A stretch of 38,110 nucleotides of DNA from Aliivibrio sp. (GTDB lineage: Bacteria; Pseudomonadota; Gammaproteobacteria; Enterobacterales; Vibrionaceae). The notes beneath the pieces were generated by a model. The model had not been told where the DNA came from and made no database searches. It saw nothing but the letters and a program-made list of their open reading frames with translations. The position numbers and the translations under genes were made by a program. Shown here piece after piece: positions 8,332 to 17,643 of the stretch. Each line of letters opens with the position of its first letter. The stretch's first letter is position 1. The stretch spans positions 1 through 38,110 of the forward strand of contig JAAGZR010000301.1 of the NCBI GenBank assembly GCA_024206155.1, in the 5' to 3' direction.

Positions 8332-11220
8332 ATGTTATTTGCTTCTACAGGGATCGGTCGCAAGCTGTTTCTTACTTTTATGGTAATGATTGCCCTTATG
8401 GCTTTTGGATCAGTGGTGGGCGTTCTTGGTTTCTCATACGTTGAAAAAACCGAAAGAACAGTGATTGATTCTGCTATCCCAGCCGTCATTGAAGCGCGAT
8501 ATATTTCAGATTTAAGCACCAAGATCATTTCAACCTCTCAACTGCTCTCTCAAGTTGATTCTGAAAAGGAAAGAAAGACTTATGGACAAGAGTTATTTAC
8601 CTCAATTGAAAGCTTATACGATCGCTTAAAAGGGCTAGGTGTTTATCCGTTTGATAAAGCCTTACTGACACGATTGGATCATCAAGTTCAAGATATTGTC
8701 GATAACTTAGCAACAATGGGTAATAACGTCGGTGAAAAGGTGGTTTTACATCGACTTATTCAAGAGAAAAGTAAAACGCTAACAAAAGTAGCAATACAGC
8801 TTGAGGAATTATCCCGCTCTCAAGTGTTGAACTCTAATACCATCACTATTGCTAATGTTGTTAAAATTTATGATTTAGTCAATAACGGAGATAAAGACTC
8901 TGTTTATAGAGCGCTTGATACACTTGTTGAAATTGATCTAGACCTAGCGGAGCGTTTACATGAATTACGTTTATTAACGTTCAAAGTTGTTAATACTCTT
9001 GATGATGCAAGAAACAGTAATGATATTGCGAAAGTAGAAAAATTGCGCCAAGACTTTACTCGCGATATGACCATCATTACTCGTCGTGTGCAAGCGGTTG
9101 AAGATCCGAGCCGCACTCAACAAATGTTAACGTTGGCAAATAACCTAACAAAAAGTGAACGTCTTTTTAGTGAGCTTATTCAGCTAGTTAATATTAATAA
9201 AAAATTGAAAGCATTAAGTGATGAAAACATACATAAATTTCAAGAGTTAAACCTTACTATTGCTCAGCTACTCGACCAAGCTAATGACGTGACTCAGCAG
9301 GCGGTTGCTGATGTGAATTTTGTTCTCAAAGTAGTGCAACAGCTACTTATCTCTATTACTTTGTTAGGGCTCTGTTTAGTTATCTATATCATGTGGCGTT
9401 ATGTTTATGCCAGAGTGATCATGAGATTGAACCAATATGAACAAGCGATTACGAAAGTTGCTAATGGACAGCTTGATATTGAATTAGATACCTCCGGTGA
9501 TGACGAATTAGCACAAATGGGACGATCAATTTTAGTTGCTCGTGATACCGCTCAAGAGCTTCAAGACTATAAAGATAGTTTAGAGTTACAAATTGCTCAG
9601 CGAACACAAGAGCTTAAATCAAGTAATGAAAGACTAAATGTTGAGATCATTAATCATGATAAAGCGCGTGATTTAGCCGAACAAGCTAACCGAGCTAAAT
9701 CTGCTTTTTTAGCCACAATGAGTCATGAAATTAGAACGCCTCTTAATGGCGTTTTAGGTACGGGAGAGCTTCTTCGTGGCAGTGGTTTAACAGCACAGCA
9801 AAAGCAATATGTAGATATCATTAATCGCAGTGGTGAAAACCTTCTTGATTTATTAAATGACATTTTGGATTACTCAAAAATAGAAGCGGGTCACTTATCG
9901 ATCCGAACCGTGAACTTTAATGTTCATTCGATGATCACTGATGTCCATCATTTATTTAGTTCAAGAGCACAACAAAAAGGAATAACTTTATCATTTGATG
10001 TGCCTGCTGATATCCCTGCATGGTGGTTAGGAGACTGCACTCGAATTAGGCAAGTTCTTAATAATTTTGTGGGGAATGCGGTTAAGTTTACTCATACAGG
10101 AAGCGTGACTATCCAGTTGCATACTATTTTAGACGGTACGTTATTATTTGAAGTGGTTGATACTGGTGTTGGGATTGCTGAGCATGAAATTAATAGTTTA
10201 TTTGAGGCCTTTACTCAAGCAGAAGAAGGCCAGAAAGTGTATGGAGGAACAGGGTTAGGGTTAGCCATCAGCCAGCGTCTTATTAAAGCAATGGGTGGTG
10301 AAATAGGGGTGGAATCTAAACAAGGGTTAGGCAGTACTTTCTGGTTCTCTTTAGATTTAGAAGAGGGCCATAGTATTACAATCTCTAATGATGAAGGAAT
10401 GGAACCTACTGCGGCGCCTGCCCATTTACTTTTAGTTGAGGATAACCCAGTTAATCAAATGGTCGCGGTTGGTTTTCTTGAGCGTTTAGGCCATAAAGTA
10501 ACGGCGGTAGATACAGGATCTCTTGCGGAAAAAGCAGTGAAAGAAACACAGTTTGATATGTTACTTCTAGATATTAATTTACCAGACACTGATGGCGTAT
10601 CATTACAAAAACGATTAAGAGACATTGAGAAGTTAAAAGATAATACTGACGTAAATACACCAATATTGGCTGTTTCTGCGCACGTATTTAATGAAGATGT
10701 TGAGAGCTATTTAGCAGCAGGATTTGATGGGTTCTTGGCAAAACCACTAGTGGAAAATCAACTTATAAAAATGTTGAATCGTTTTTTGAGTGATGCCCAT
10801 CAAGTTTCAGTACTGAGTGAGAGTTTTGAGCAAGAAATAGTGCTTCAAATGAATAACGATGTAGAAGAAGAGACAATAGCAATGATATTAGACGAGAAAG
10901 TACTTCAAAGTGATTTAGTGGTATTAGGTGAAGAGCGAATGCTTAAAATCATTAATTTATTTAAACAGTCCTCCAAAGAGAATGTACTCCAATTAAAAGA
11001 AGCAATATATAGTTCTGATGCGCATCAAGTTAATCAACTAGCACATAAATTAAAAGGCTCAGCAGGAAGCTTAGGACTAATGCAACTTCATGCGCTTTGC
11101 CATATTTATGAAGATAATGGTAAGAAAGGAGATATTTCTGGATGTACTTCAGAAGAACTTGATAAAGTCTACGAATCTTCATTATTGGTATTAGAGCAGT
11201 TTTTCAGTAATAAAAACTAA
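8332..11220 (+). CDS. torS: TMAO sensor hybrid histidine kinase TorS
   Basis: 962-aa tripartite sensor kinase. It has a first membrane helix at about 10-32, a periplasmic mostly helical sensor region to about 335, a second helix near 335-357, and HAMP. The HisKA domain carries H465 in ATMSHEIRTPLNG. The HATPase domain ends with GGTGLGLAISQRL. The receiver domain starts LLVEDNPVNQM and has phospho-acceptor D747 in LLLDINLPDTDG. The C-terminal HPt domain has H905 in QLAHKLKGSAG. This His-Asp-His relay is the TorS plan, with TorR as the final acceptor in E. coli. The start is the first in-frame ATG; its ribosome site is weak. Partner TorT is divergent. Confidence 0.93.
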   Translation: MLFASTGIGRKLFLTFMVMIALMAFGSVVGVLGFSYVEKTERTVIDSAIPAVIEARYISDLSTKIISTSQLLSQVDSEKERKTYGQELFTSIESLYDRLKGLGVYPFDKALLTRLDHQVQDIVDNLATMGNNVGEKVVLHRLIQEKSKTLTKVAIQLEELSRSQVLNSNTITIANVVKIYDLVNNGDKDSVYRALDTLVEIDLDLAERLHELRLLTFKVVNTLDDARNSNDIAKVEKLRQDFTRDMTIITRRVQAVEDPSRTQQMLTLANNLTKSERLFSELIQLVNINKKLKALSDENIHKFQELNLTIAQLLDQANDVTQQAVADVNFVLKVVQQLLISITLLGLCLVIYIMWRYVYARVIMRLNQYEQAITKVANGQLDIELDTSGDDELAQMGRSILVARDTAQELQDYKDSLELQIAQRTQELKSSNERLNVEIINHDKARDLAEQANRAKSAFLATMSHEIRTPLNGVLGTGELLRGSGLTAQQKQYVDIINRSGENLLDLLNDILDYSKIEAGHLSIRTVNFNVHSMITDVHHLFSSRAQQKGITLSFDVPADIPAWWLGDCTRIRQVLNNFVGNAVKFTHTGSVTIQLHTILDGTLLFEVVDTGVGIAEHEINSLFEAFTQAEEGQKVYGGTGLGLAISQRLIKAMGGEIGVESKQGLGSTFWFSLDLEEGHSITISNDEGMEPTAAPAHLLLVEDNPVNQMVAVGFLERLGHKVTAVDTGSLAEKAVKETQFDMLLLDINLPDTDGVSLQKRLRDIEKLKDNTDVNTPILAVSAHVFNEDVESYLAAGFDGFLAKPLVENQLIKMLNRFLSDAHQVSVLSESFEQEIVLQMNNDVEEETIAMILDEKVLQSDLVVLGEERMLKIINLFKQSSKENVLQLKEAIYSSDAHQVNQLAHKLKGSAGSLGLMQLHALCHIYEDNGKKGDISGCTSEELDKVYESSLLVLEQFFSNKN

Positions 11221-11259
11221 GTTTATTTTTGTTAAAACGATTTCAGCTATAAAAACAAG

Positions 11260-11291
11260 TAGCCTGCCATTAATGGTAGGCTATTTTTTTT
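11260..11291 (+). terminator. Rho-independent terminator after torS
   Basis: Stem TAGCCTGCCAT / ATGGTAGGCTA (one G-U pair) followed by a run of eight Ts, 40 bp after the torS stop. Confidence 0.9.
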
Positions 11292-11359
11292 GTTCTGATG
11301 CTTTAGGGTTACTGTTGTTAAATCGGCATTAGTTTATCCGGCAATAAGAACAATAGCTA

Positions 11360-11992
11360 TTATTTTGCTTTTAATACAAAAGAAGCAAAGCGCTCTTTCG
11401 TTTCTTTATCTGCTTTTTCATACCAATAATGCAGCATTTGTTCTGCTGTATTTTCGCCTTGTTCGTTTTTAATTTCTTTATGAGTTACCGTTACCATGCC
11501 TTCTTTAAAGGCTGCTGGCGCATCAGTAGAATTAAATTGAGCTAATTCAAATTGAATATTTCGACCTACTTGAACACCATGATGAATTAATTGTGCCTGA
11601 GTAAATGGGACGGTTTCGCCATTTTGGTCAATTAAATTCCAATTCAGTTCGGTATTAAAGGCTTCGGCTTTCTCTGGTGAATTATACGTAGGAAATTGAA
11701 AGGCTACCTCTTTATCTGAAGCTGAAAATTTAGAGACGATAATATCACTAGAGACAATAATATTGTCTTTACCTTGCTTAAATACAGGGTTATATCGGAA
11801 TGCAATTTGATGCTCGCCATTTTCTAACTCAAGGGTTGATGTGGTTGAAAAAAAAGAGCTCTTAAGCTCAACTTCTTGGTTATCAACTAATAATAGTTCA
11901 ACTTCGTCTGGAACTGTTAATTGAATGGCAGCGCTAGCTGAAATGGATGAAAGAAGACAGAAACTAGCAGCAAAAAGAGAATGAATTTTCAT
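11360..11992 (-). CDS. Secreted DUF2057 family protein (YccT-like)
   Basis: About 210 aa. The track opens at a GTG (12001), but GAGG lies about 8 nt before the ATG at 11992, which begins a clean signal peptide (MKIHSLFAASFCLLSSISASA), so I use that start. The mature part is rich in beta-type segments and matches the general pattern of the DUF2057/UPF0319 family, whose E. coli member YccT has been linked to curli control. In E. coli yccT is next to mgsA; here torT-torS stands between them. Function in this organism is unknown. Confidence 0.75.
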   Translation of the reverse strand: MKIHSLFAASFCLLSSISASAAIQLTVPDEVELLLVDNQEVELKSSFFSTTSTLELENGEHQIAFRYNPVFKQGKDNIIVSSDIIVSKFSASDKEVAFQFPTYNSPEKAEAFNTELNWNLIDQNGETVPFTQAQLIHHGVQVGRNIQFELAQFNSTDAPAAFKEGMVTVTHKEIKNEQGENTAEQMLHYWYEKADKETKERFASFVLKAK

Positions 11993-12074
11993 TGGGTACA
12001 CCTCATCATAATAATTTTAATTAAGTTTACTTAGATTATGAAGATAAGGAAATGGTTATAAAAGGGAATGTGGA

Positions 12075-12102
12075 AAACAAAAAAGCCCCTAACTAGAGGG
12101 GC
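12075..12102 (-). terminator. Terminator of the pst operon
   Basis: Read on the minus strand, GCCCCT / AGGGGC pairs across a 6-nt loop and is followed by a T-rich tract (AAAACAAAAAA on the plus strand). It lies about 40 bp past the pstB stop. Confidence 0.85.
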
Positions 12103-12140
12103 AAGAGTTTCCATCGCTTTGTTATTATTCGTTGAATCAA

Positions 12141-12890
12141 TTAACCAAAGTCACCGTTTACATAGCCTTGTGTGCGGTCATCTTTTGGTTTTGAGAAAAT
12201 AATTTGAGTGTCATCGTGCTCAACCAATTCGCCCATGAGGAAGAAAGCCGTTTTATCTGAGATGCGGCGCGCTTGCTGCATTGAGTGAGTCACAATAACA
12301 ATGGTGTAATCTTTCTTTAGGGTTTCCATTAGCTCTTCAATTTTATGCGTTGCTATTGGATCAAGTGCTGATGTTGGTTCATCCATTAAAATAATGTCTG
12401 GTTGCATTGCAATCGTTCGTGCAATACACAGGCGTTGTTGTTGGCCTCCAGATAATCCAAAAGCATGTGATTTTAGACGATCTTTCACCTCATCCCACAA
12501 TGCTGCACTGCGTAATGATTTCTCTACTACAGCATCTAACTCTTTCTTATCCTTAACGCCCTGTGCTTTTAAGCCGTAAGCGACGTTTTCATAAATGCTC
12601 ATTGGGAATGGGTTCGCCTTTTGGAAAACCATTCCAACTTTGATGCGTAGGTCAGCAACATCAATGTTACCGTAGATATCATTACCATCTAGGCTGACAA
12701 GGCCTGTGATTTTTACGCCTTCAATCAAATCATTCATGCGGTTTAAACAACGTAAAAGTGTTGATTTACCACAACCAGAAGGACCTATAAGTGCCGTTAC
12801 TTGCTTTGCAGGAATTGGCAAATTGATGTTTTTAAGCGCTTGGTTTTGTCCGTAAAAAAGATCTAGGTTTTCAATATTAAATTTGTTCAT
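12141..12890 (-). CDS. pstB: Phosphate ABC transporter ATP-binding protein PstB
   Basis: 249-aa ATPase that powers high-affinity phosphate import by PstC/PstA. Walker A is GPSGCGKST at 36-44, the ABC signature is LSGGQQQR, Walker B is [12 protein letters not shown], and the family-typical Q-loop segment is VFQKANPFP. It is the last gene of pstS-pstC-pstA-pstB, 53 bp after pstA, and is followed by a terminator. phoU, which commonly ends such operons in enterobacteria, is not here. Confidence 0.97.
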   Translation of the reverse strand: MNKFNIENLDLFYGQNQALKNINLPIPAKQVTALIGPSGCGKSTLLRCLNRMNDLIEGVKITGLVSLDGNDIYGNIDVADLRIKVGMVFQKANPFPMSIYENVAYGLKAQGVKDKKELDAVVEKSLRSAALWDEVKDRLKSHAFGLSGGQQQRLCIARTIAMQPDIILMDEPTSALDPIATHKIEELMETLKKDYTIVIVTHSMQQARRISDKTAFFLMGELVEHDDTQIIFSKPKDDRTQGYVNGDFG

Positions 12891-12943
12891 TGTATTTTCC
12901 TTATCAGCCGCAACTTATTGTCGTGCCACTGATTTAATTTATT

Positions 12944-13801
12944 TTAGTAAGATGCTTTATTGATTTTTTGAGCCAATAACTTGGTTAGCATATTAATGAC
13001 AAGAACAAGAACGATAAGTACAGTTGCCGTTCCATATGCTTGGTTCCACTCGTCGATAGTAAATAATTCTGTCGTTAGCTTATAAAGGTGAACGGTTAGC
13101 GTACGACCTGAATCCAGTAATGAATCAGGAATACGAGCCACCATACCTGCCGTTAAAAATACAGGCGCAGATTCACCGATAACACGGCCAATACTTAAAA
13201 TAACGGACGTTAAGATACCTGGCATTGCGCTTGGTAAGATTAAGCGCCAAATCGTATAAATTTTTGATGCGCCAAGTCCGTATGAACCTTCACGAAATGT
13301 TTGAGGCACAGCCATTAACGCTTCTTCTGTTGTACGAATTATTACTGGTAGTATCAAAATACTCAGTGTCAGAGCGCCAGATAGGATAGAGAATCCAAGA
13401 CCTAGAATACCAACAAAGAAAGTCATACCGAATAAACCAAAGATAATCGATGGAATACCCGCTAACGATTCAGTACAAAAGCGAATCACTTTAACCAGTT
13501 TACTGCCTACCTTTGCATATTCGGTTAGGTAAATTGCCGTCATGATCCCAAGCGGGGCAGCAACAGCAATAGAAGCAAGTACTATATATAAGGTTGCGAC
13601 TATCATAGGGAAGATACCGTGTTCTTCACCCGTTCGTGTGTAGTTATCTGTAATGAATGACCAACTTACGTGTTGCATGCCATTCGAAAGGATGTACCAG
13701 ATAATCCAAAATAGGAAACCTACGGTAATTGCAGCAGATAACCAAATGAACCCTGAAGCAATCTGGTCTTTAATTTGACGCTGTTTCTTTAGTTTATTCA
13801 T
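12944..13801 (-). CDS. pstA: Phosphate ABC transporter permease PstA
   Basis: Inner-membrane permease with about six hydrophobic helices and the BPD permease coupling motif around EGSYGLGASKIYTIWRLILPSAMPG. The ORF track starts at a GTG (13822) that overlaps pstC by 17 bp. I prefer the ATG at 13801 (MNKLKKQRQ), four bases after the pstC stop, giving 285 aa, although neither start has a strong ribosome site. It pairs with PstC to form the phosphate channel. Confidence 0.93.
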   Translation of the reverse strand: MNKLKKQRQIKDQIASGFIWLSAAITVGFLFWIIWYILSNGMQHVSWSFITDNYTRTGEEHGIFPMIVATLYIVLASIAVAAPLGIMTAIYLTEYAKVGSKLVKVIRFCTESLAGIPSIIFGLFGMTFFVGILGLGFSILSGALTLSILILPVIIRTTEEALMAVPQTFREGSYGLGASKIYTIWRLILPSAMPGILTSVILSIGRVIGESAPVFLTAGMVARIPDSLLDSGRTLTVHLYKLTTELFTIDEWNQAYGTATVLIVLVLVINMLTKLLAQKINKASY

Positions 13802-13805
13802 GATC

Positions 13806-14732
13806 TTATTTCGCCGTTTCACGGTTTAAGTAAAGAAGAATGCCATTAAGAGACATGATAAATACAAGCAATACCACACCGGTTGCGTACAGGGCGTTGG
13901 CATGGATGCCACTTGCGTATGACATTTCAATTGCGATGTTTGCTGTTAATGTTCGAGCTGAATCTAAAATTCCTTCCGGCATTGCTGGGGCGTTACCCAT
14001 TACCATGATGATTGCCATGGTTTCGCCTAACGCACGAGCAATACCAAGAATTACGCCTGTCATGATCCCTGAACGAGCTGCAGGAAGAAGGATACGAAAA
14101 ATGGTAAATATTTTAGAAGCGCCAAGTGCCAGTGAACCTTCTCTGTATGTTGACGGAACCGCACGGATCGATGTTTCAGATACCGTAATTACCGTTGGAA
14201 GGATCATCACACCAAGAACAATAATACCAGCAAGAATAGTGTTACCTGCAGGGACTTGGAATATGTCTTGAATTAATGGAACAATTATAACAAGGCCAAA
14301 AAAACCATAAACAACCGATGGAATACCAGCTAGAAGTTCAACGGCTGGGCGAATAATATCAGCGACACGTTTAGGTGCAATTTCAGCAATAAAAATAGCC
14401 GTAAGAATACCAACGGGAACACCAACTAATACCGCGCCTAAAGTAGACACAACTGAGGCAACGATCATGGTAAATACACCATACAGTGCAGGTGGTAACC
14501 AATTTTGGCCAAATACAATGCCACTAACGCCAACTTGCTGAAATGCAGGAATACTCTCTTTAATAATGAAATAAGCGATAGTCGCTAGTGAAACAATACC
14601 AATAACAGCACAACTTAAAAATAAGCCGTGGAAAATGCGCTCTCTCCAATCCACTCGTTTATTTTCTCGAAATGGACTGTTAGACGGTTTTACTTGATTT
14701 TCTGTATTTTGATTATTCATTGCGATGGTCAT
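13806..14732 (-). CDS. pstC: Phosphate ABC transporter permease PstC
   Basis: 308-aa inner-membrane permease with about six membrane helices and the coupling-loop motif EGSLALGASKIFTIFRILLPAARSG. It has a cytoplasmic N-terminal extension of about 35 residues. It partners PstA in the high-affinity phosphate importer. A GTGAG element lies about 9 nt before the ATG. It follows pstS by 75 bp, an interval that contains a hairpin, and is almost contiguous with pstA. Confidence 0.95.
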   Translation of the reverse strand: MTIAMNNQNTENQVKPSNSPFRENKRVDWRERIFHGLFLSCAVIGIVSLATIAYFIIKESIPAFQQVGVSGIVFGQNWLPPALYGVFTMIVASVVSTLGAVLVGVPVGILTAIFIAEIAPKRVADIIRPAVELLAGIPSVVYGFFGLVIIVPLIQDIFQVPAGNTILAGIIVLGVMILPTVITVSETSIRAVPSTYREGSLALGASKIFTIFRILLPAARSGIMTGVILGIARALGETMAIIMVMGNAPAMPEGILDSARTLTANIAIEMSYASGIHANALYATGVVLLVFIMSLNGILLYLNRETAK

Positions 14733-14766
14733 TATAAATACTCACATGTCGAAAAATTCGAAATGG

Positions 14767-14794
14767 AAAAATGCCTAACCTTCACAGGTTAGGC
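14767..14794 (-). terminator. Hairpin between pstS and pstC (partial terminator or mRNA stabiliser)
   Basis: GCCTAACC / GGTTAGGC forms a perfect 8-bp stem with a 6-nt loop, followed on the minus strand by ATTTTT. It lies inside the operon, just after the pstS stop, so it probably lets only part of transcription continue into pstCAB or protects pstS mRNA. That role is inference. Confidence 0.7.
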
Positions 14795-14807
14795 AATAGG
14801 GTAGAAA

Positions 14808-15629
14808 TTAGTTAACTGAGATGTAGCCTTTCTTTTCAACAAGATTTTGAGCGGTTTCAGCAGTCATCCAATCAAGGAACTTTTGCGCTTCAACTGATGG
14901 TTGGTCTTCTTTGTATAGTACAAGAAATGGACGTGACACTTTATATGTACCGTTTTTGATATCGGCAACACTTGGCTCTACATTGTCAATAGCTAATGCG
15001 TGTACAGAATTATCAACAGTACCTAGAGAGATGTAACCAATAGCGTATGGATTACTTGCTACCATTGTTTTTAGAGCGCCGTTGCCGTTAGCAACTTGAG
15101 CACGTTGTGAAATCGCTGATACTTTCATGCCTGATACTTTTTTCTTCAGGCTCATAATGTCTTCGAATGCGCCACGAGTACCAGATGCAGTATCACGAGT
15201 GATAACAACAATAGGGTTGTCTGCACCGCCAACTTCCTTCCAATTTTTCACTTCACCTTTGTAGATAGCGGTTACTTGGTCTGATGTTAACCCTTTAAGT
15301 TTGTTACTTGGGTTTACTACAACAGCGATACCATCATGAGCCACAATCAGCTCTTTAAGTGCTGGCTCTTTTTCTGATGATTTTAGATTACGTGAAGACA
15401 TACCTAAATCAGCAGAACCATTTTTTGCCGCTTTTACACCGGCTGAAGAGCCAGGGCCTTGAACTTCAATAAATACGTTTGAATGGTCTTTCATGTAAGT
15501 TTCAGAAAATACTTCCATAAGAGGAGTTACACTGCTTGAACCTACCGCAGAAATGGTTTCCTTTGCTAAAGTTGGTGCTGCTACTACTGAACTAATAATT
15601 GCTAGTGCGCCGATTACTGACTTTTTCAT
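14808..15629 (-). CDS. pstS: Phosphate-binding periplasmic protein PstS
   Basis: Secreted phosphate receptor of the Pst importer. Two ATGs are possible. AAAGGG is only one base from 15635 but about 7 nt from 15629, so I choose 15629 (MKKSVIGALAIIS..., 273 aa) with a signal peptide ending near APTLA. Phosphate-contact motifs are visible: GSSSVTPLM, GPGSSAGV, MSSRN and RDTASGTRGAF. It is shorter than E. coli PstS and fits the shorter PstS subfamily common in vibrios. It leads the operon and has a candidate Pho box upstream. Confidence 0.95.
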   Translation of the reverse strand: MKKSVIGALAIISSVVAAPTLAKETISAVGSSSVTPLMEVFSETYMKDHSNVFIEVQGPGSSAGVKAAKNGSADLGMSSRNLKSSEKEPALKELIVAHDGIAVVVNPSNKLKGLTSDQVTAIYKGEVKNWKEVGGADNPIVVITRDTASGTRGAFEDIMSLKKKVSGMKVSAISQRAQVANGNGALKTMVASNPYAIGYISLGTVDNSVHALAIDNVEPSVADIKNGTYKVSRPFLVLYKEDQPSVEAQKFLDWMTAETAQNLVEKKGYISVN

Positions 15630-15690
15630 TTTCATTCCCTTTGTCTGGCATTAATGCCGTAATTAAGTTGACAAGGTCACTTTAGGAAAA

Positions 15691-15712
15691 TTATGTGACA
15701 GTTATATTTCAG
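15691..15712 (-). promoter_or_regulatory. Candidate Pho box upstream of pstS
   Basis: On the minus strand two adjacent 11-base units read CTGAAATATAA and CTGTCACATAA, matching the 11-base repeat layout of the PhoB site (CTGTCATAAAA-like). They end about 60 bp before the pstS start codon, as expected for PhoB activation of pstSCAB during phosphate starvation. Confidence 0.6.
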
Positions 15713-15840
15713 TTTGTTTAAGTATCTATGACAAGTAAAAGGCAGTTTTATTAGATAAAGCTAATGTTGTGCATCATGTATGCTGAGCGTATATAAATGA
15801 ACATTTTATATTTTTTTGGTCTAGATTAAGTTATATTAAT

Positions 15841-15854
15841 TGACTAATTAGTCA
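15841..15854. promoter_or_regulatory. Perfect 14-bp palindrome upstream of the chemoreceptor gene
   Basis: TGACTAATTAGTCA is an exact dyad 47 bp before the chemoreceptor ATG. It is a candidate operator; the binding protein is not known. Confidence 0.4.
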
Positions 15855-15901
15855 GTAATAATCACTGCAAGTAATATATTTAATTTTAAAAGGATTTTAG
15901 T

Positions 15902-17533
15902 ATGCGTAAGTTAATAAATGGATTTTCGATTAAGGTTCAGGTGATGCTCCCCGTATTGCTTATATCAATGGTCATTTCGGGTGGTTTACTTGTTGGGCGT
16001 GCGGATCTTGATGAGTCAATGGAAGACGTCGCTAGTGCAGCAAATCAATTAAGTCACCAAAAAGATGAGCTAGCTATGATCATTAATAATACTTATGCAA
16101 TGAGAGTCAGTGCGATATACAGTTTATATGATCCTGAAGAATTGAAAGTATTAGTAAGAAATTTAGATAATGGGTTTGCGAAAAACGTATCATCAATGAA
16201 TAAGTTGAGGGAGGTTGAAGGCCTGTCTAATGAAATTGATGCGTTAAAGTCGGCAATGACATATTACATTCAGTACAGTAAATCACCAATAATGCCATTG
16301 TTAAAAGGAAAGTATTCAGGTGATTATAATGTGAAAGAGTATAATCTGGCTCGTGTTGAGTATCGCCGTGCTGGTGCGGAAATGATTAAGGCAATAGAAA
16401 ATTTGTCTGAAAAGCTCAATGTAATATCTGAAGCTAAAGTCATTCAAGCCCAAGAAACTCATAATAGAATCTTAAATCAAGGGACAGTTGTCATTTTTAT
16501 CGCTATTTTTGTCTCTCTTATTTGTGCGATTTGGCTAGCGACATTAATTGTAGCGCCGATTAATGCAATTCAGAAAATGATGCAGCGTATTGCAAGGGGA
16601 GATTTAAATGTGACTGTTGAAGAAGTGGGTGATAATGAAATTACCGCTCTTAGTCGTGATATTAATTCGACAGTGAGTCAATTACGCACAACGGTTGATT
16701 CTATGGTGCGAATTTCTGAGGATGTGGCGTCAGCATCTACTGAGCTTGCTGCGGTAATGACTCAGGCAGAAGTAAACTCTGAACAAGAAAAGCAAGAGAT
16801 AGAGCAAGTTGCTTCAGCTGTTAATCAGTTATCAAGTACTGCTGAAAATGTAAATAATAGTGCATTAAGTGCAGATACTATGGCGCATCACGCTGCAGAA
16901 ATGGCAGCTCATGGTTTAAAATTATATCAAGAGAGTGCTGAGTCAAGTACTAAAATGGCAAACCAAATTACTTTAGCCGCTAATGTTGTCAATAATTTAA
17001 AAGATCAGTCTGAAAAAATTGGTAATGTTATTGAAGTCATCCAAGGTATTTCAGAGCAAACTAATCTACTGGCGCTTAATGCAGCGATTGAAGCAGCACG
17101 CGCGGGTGAAAGTGGACGTGGTTTTGCTGTTGTTGCTGATGAAGTTCGTATGCTAGCTGCTCGTACTCAAGAGTCGACTCAAGAGATACAAGCGATTATT
17201 GAAGATCTACAATTCCAATCATTAAAAGCAAATGACGGTATGCAATCAAGCCTGGATGTATTAGCTCAAGAGCAAGAGTTAGCGCATCAAGTTAATAATG
17301 CTTTAATGGGGATTACAGAATCAGTGAATGATATTACTTCTCTGAATACTCAGGTTGCGACAGCGGCTGATGAACAAACGCAGGTGACCAATGACATTAA
17401 TCGTAATATCACCACAATTCATGAGATTGTAAATCAGAATGTAACAGGTATTACTCAAAGTGCGGCGGCAAGTCATGAATTGTCACAGTTAGCAGAAAAG
17501 CAAAAGCAACAACTGACGTACTTTAAGTTATAA
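15902..17533 (+). CDS. Methyl-accepting chemotaxis protein
   Basis: 543-aa chemoreceptor. Membrane helices are near residues 12-30 and 192-216, flanking a helical periplasmic ligand domain of about 160 residues. HAMP spans about 212-268, followed by the long coiled-coil signalling domain with the conserved tip [32 protein letters not shown]. The end ([18 protein letters not shown]) is typical of Vibrio receptors and lacks the NWETF-type CheR/CheB tether. The ATG has AAAGGA upstream. The ligand cannot be told from the sequence. It is divergent from pstS, so shared control by phosphate is possible but unproven. Confidence 0.95.
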   Translation: MRKLINGFSIKVQVMLPVLLISMVISGGLLVGRADLDESMEDVASAANQLSHQKDELAMIINNTYAMRVSAIYSLYDPEELKVLVRNLDNGFAKNVSSMNKLREVEGLSNEIDALKSAMTYYIQYSKSPIMPLLKGKYSGDYNVKEYNLARVEYRRAGAEMIKAIENLSEKLNVISEAKVIQAQETHNRILNQGTVVIFIAIFVSLICAIWLATLIVAPINAIQKMMQRIARGDLNVTVEEVGDNEITALSRDINSTVSQLRTTVDSMVRISEDVASASTELAAVMTQAEVNSEQEKQEIEQVASAVNQLSSTAENVNNSALSADTMAHHAAEMAAHGLKLYQESAESSTKMANQITLAANVVNNLKDQSEKIGNVIEVIQGISEQTNLLALNAAIEAARAGESGRGFAVVADEVRMLAARTQESTQEIQAIIEDLQFQSLKANDGMQSSLDVLAQEQELAHQVNNALMGITESVNDITSLNTQVATAADEQTQVTNDINRNITTIHEIVNQNVTGITQSAAASHELSQLAEKQKQQLTYFKL

Positions 17534-17574
17534 ATTCTAAAATTAAATGTTCTTAGCGCTAAAGTTAGGAACTG

Positions 17575-17614
17575 AAAACAGGCGATAAACTTAATGGTTT
17601 ATCGCCTGTTTTAT
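17575..17614 (+). terminator. Bidirectional terminator between the chemoreceptor and moeB
   Basis: Perfect 16-bp stem AAAACAGGCGATAAAC / GTTTATCGCCTGTTTT with a 6-nt loop, between two convergent stop codons. Confidence 0.93.
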
Positions 17615-17643
17615 TTATGCATTCATTTGTGGGTACAAAAGGA

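Noticed and set aside
13840-14271. 143-aa plus-strand ORF opposite pstC
   Set aside because: It is antisense to a clear permease gene, has low-complexity composition and no ribosome site or recognisable motif.
15647-15658. GGCATTAATGCC palindrome in the pstS leader
   Set aside because: Perfect but short, with no loop space for a stable hairpin and no T-tract; a regulatory role cannot be supported.
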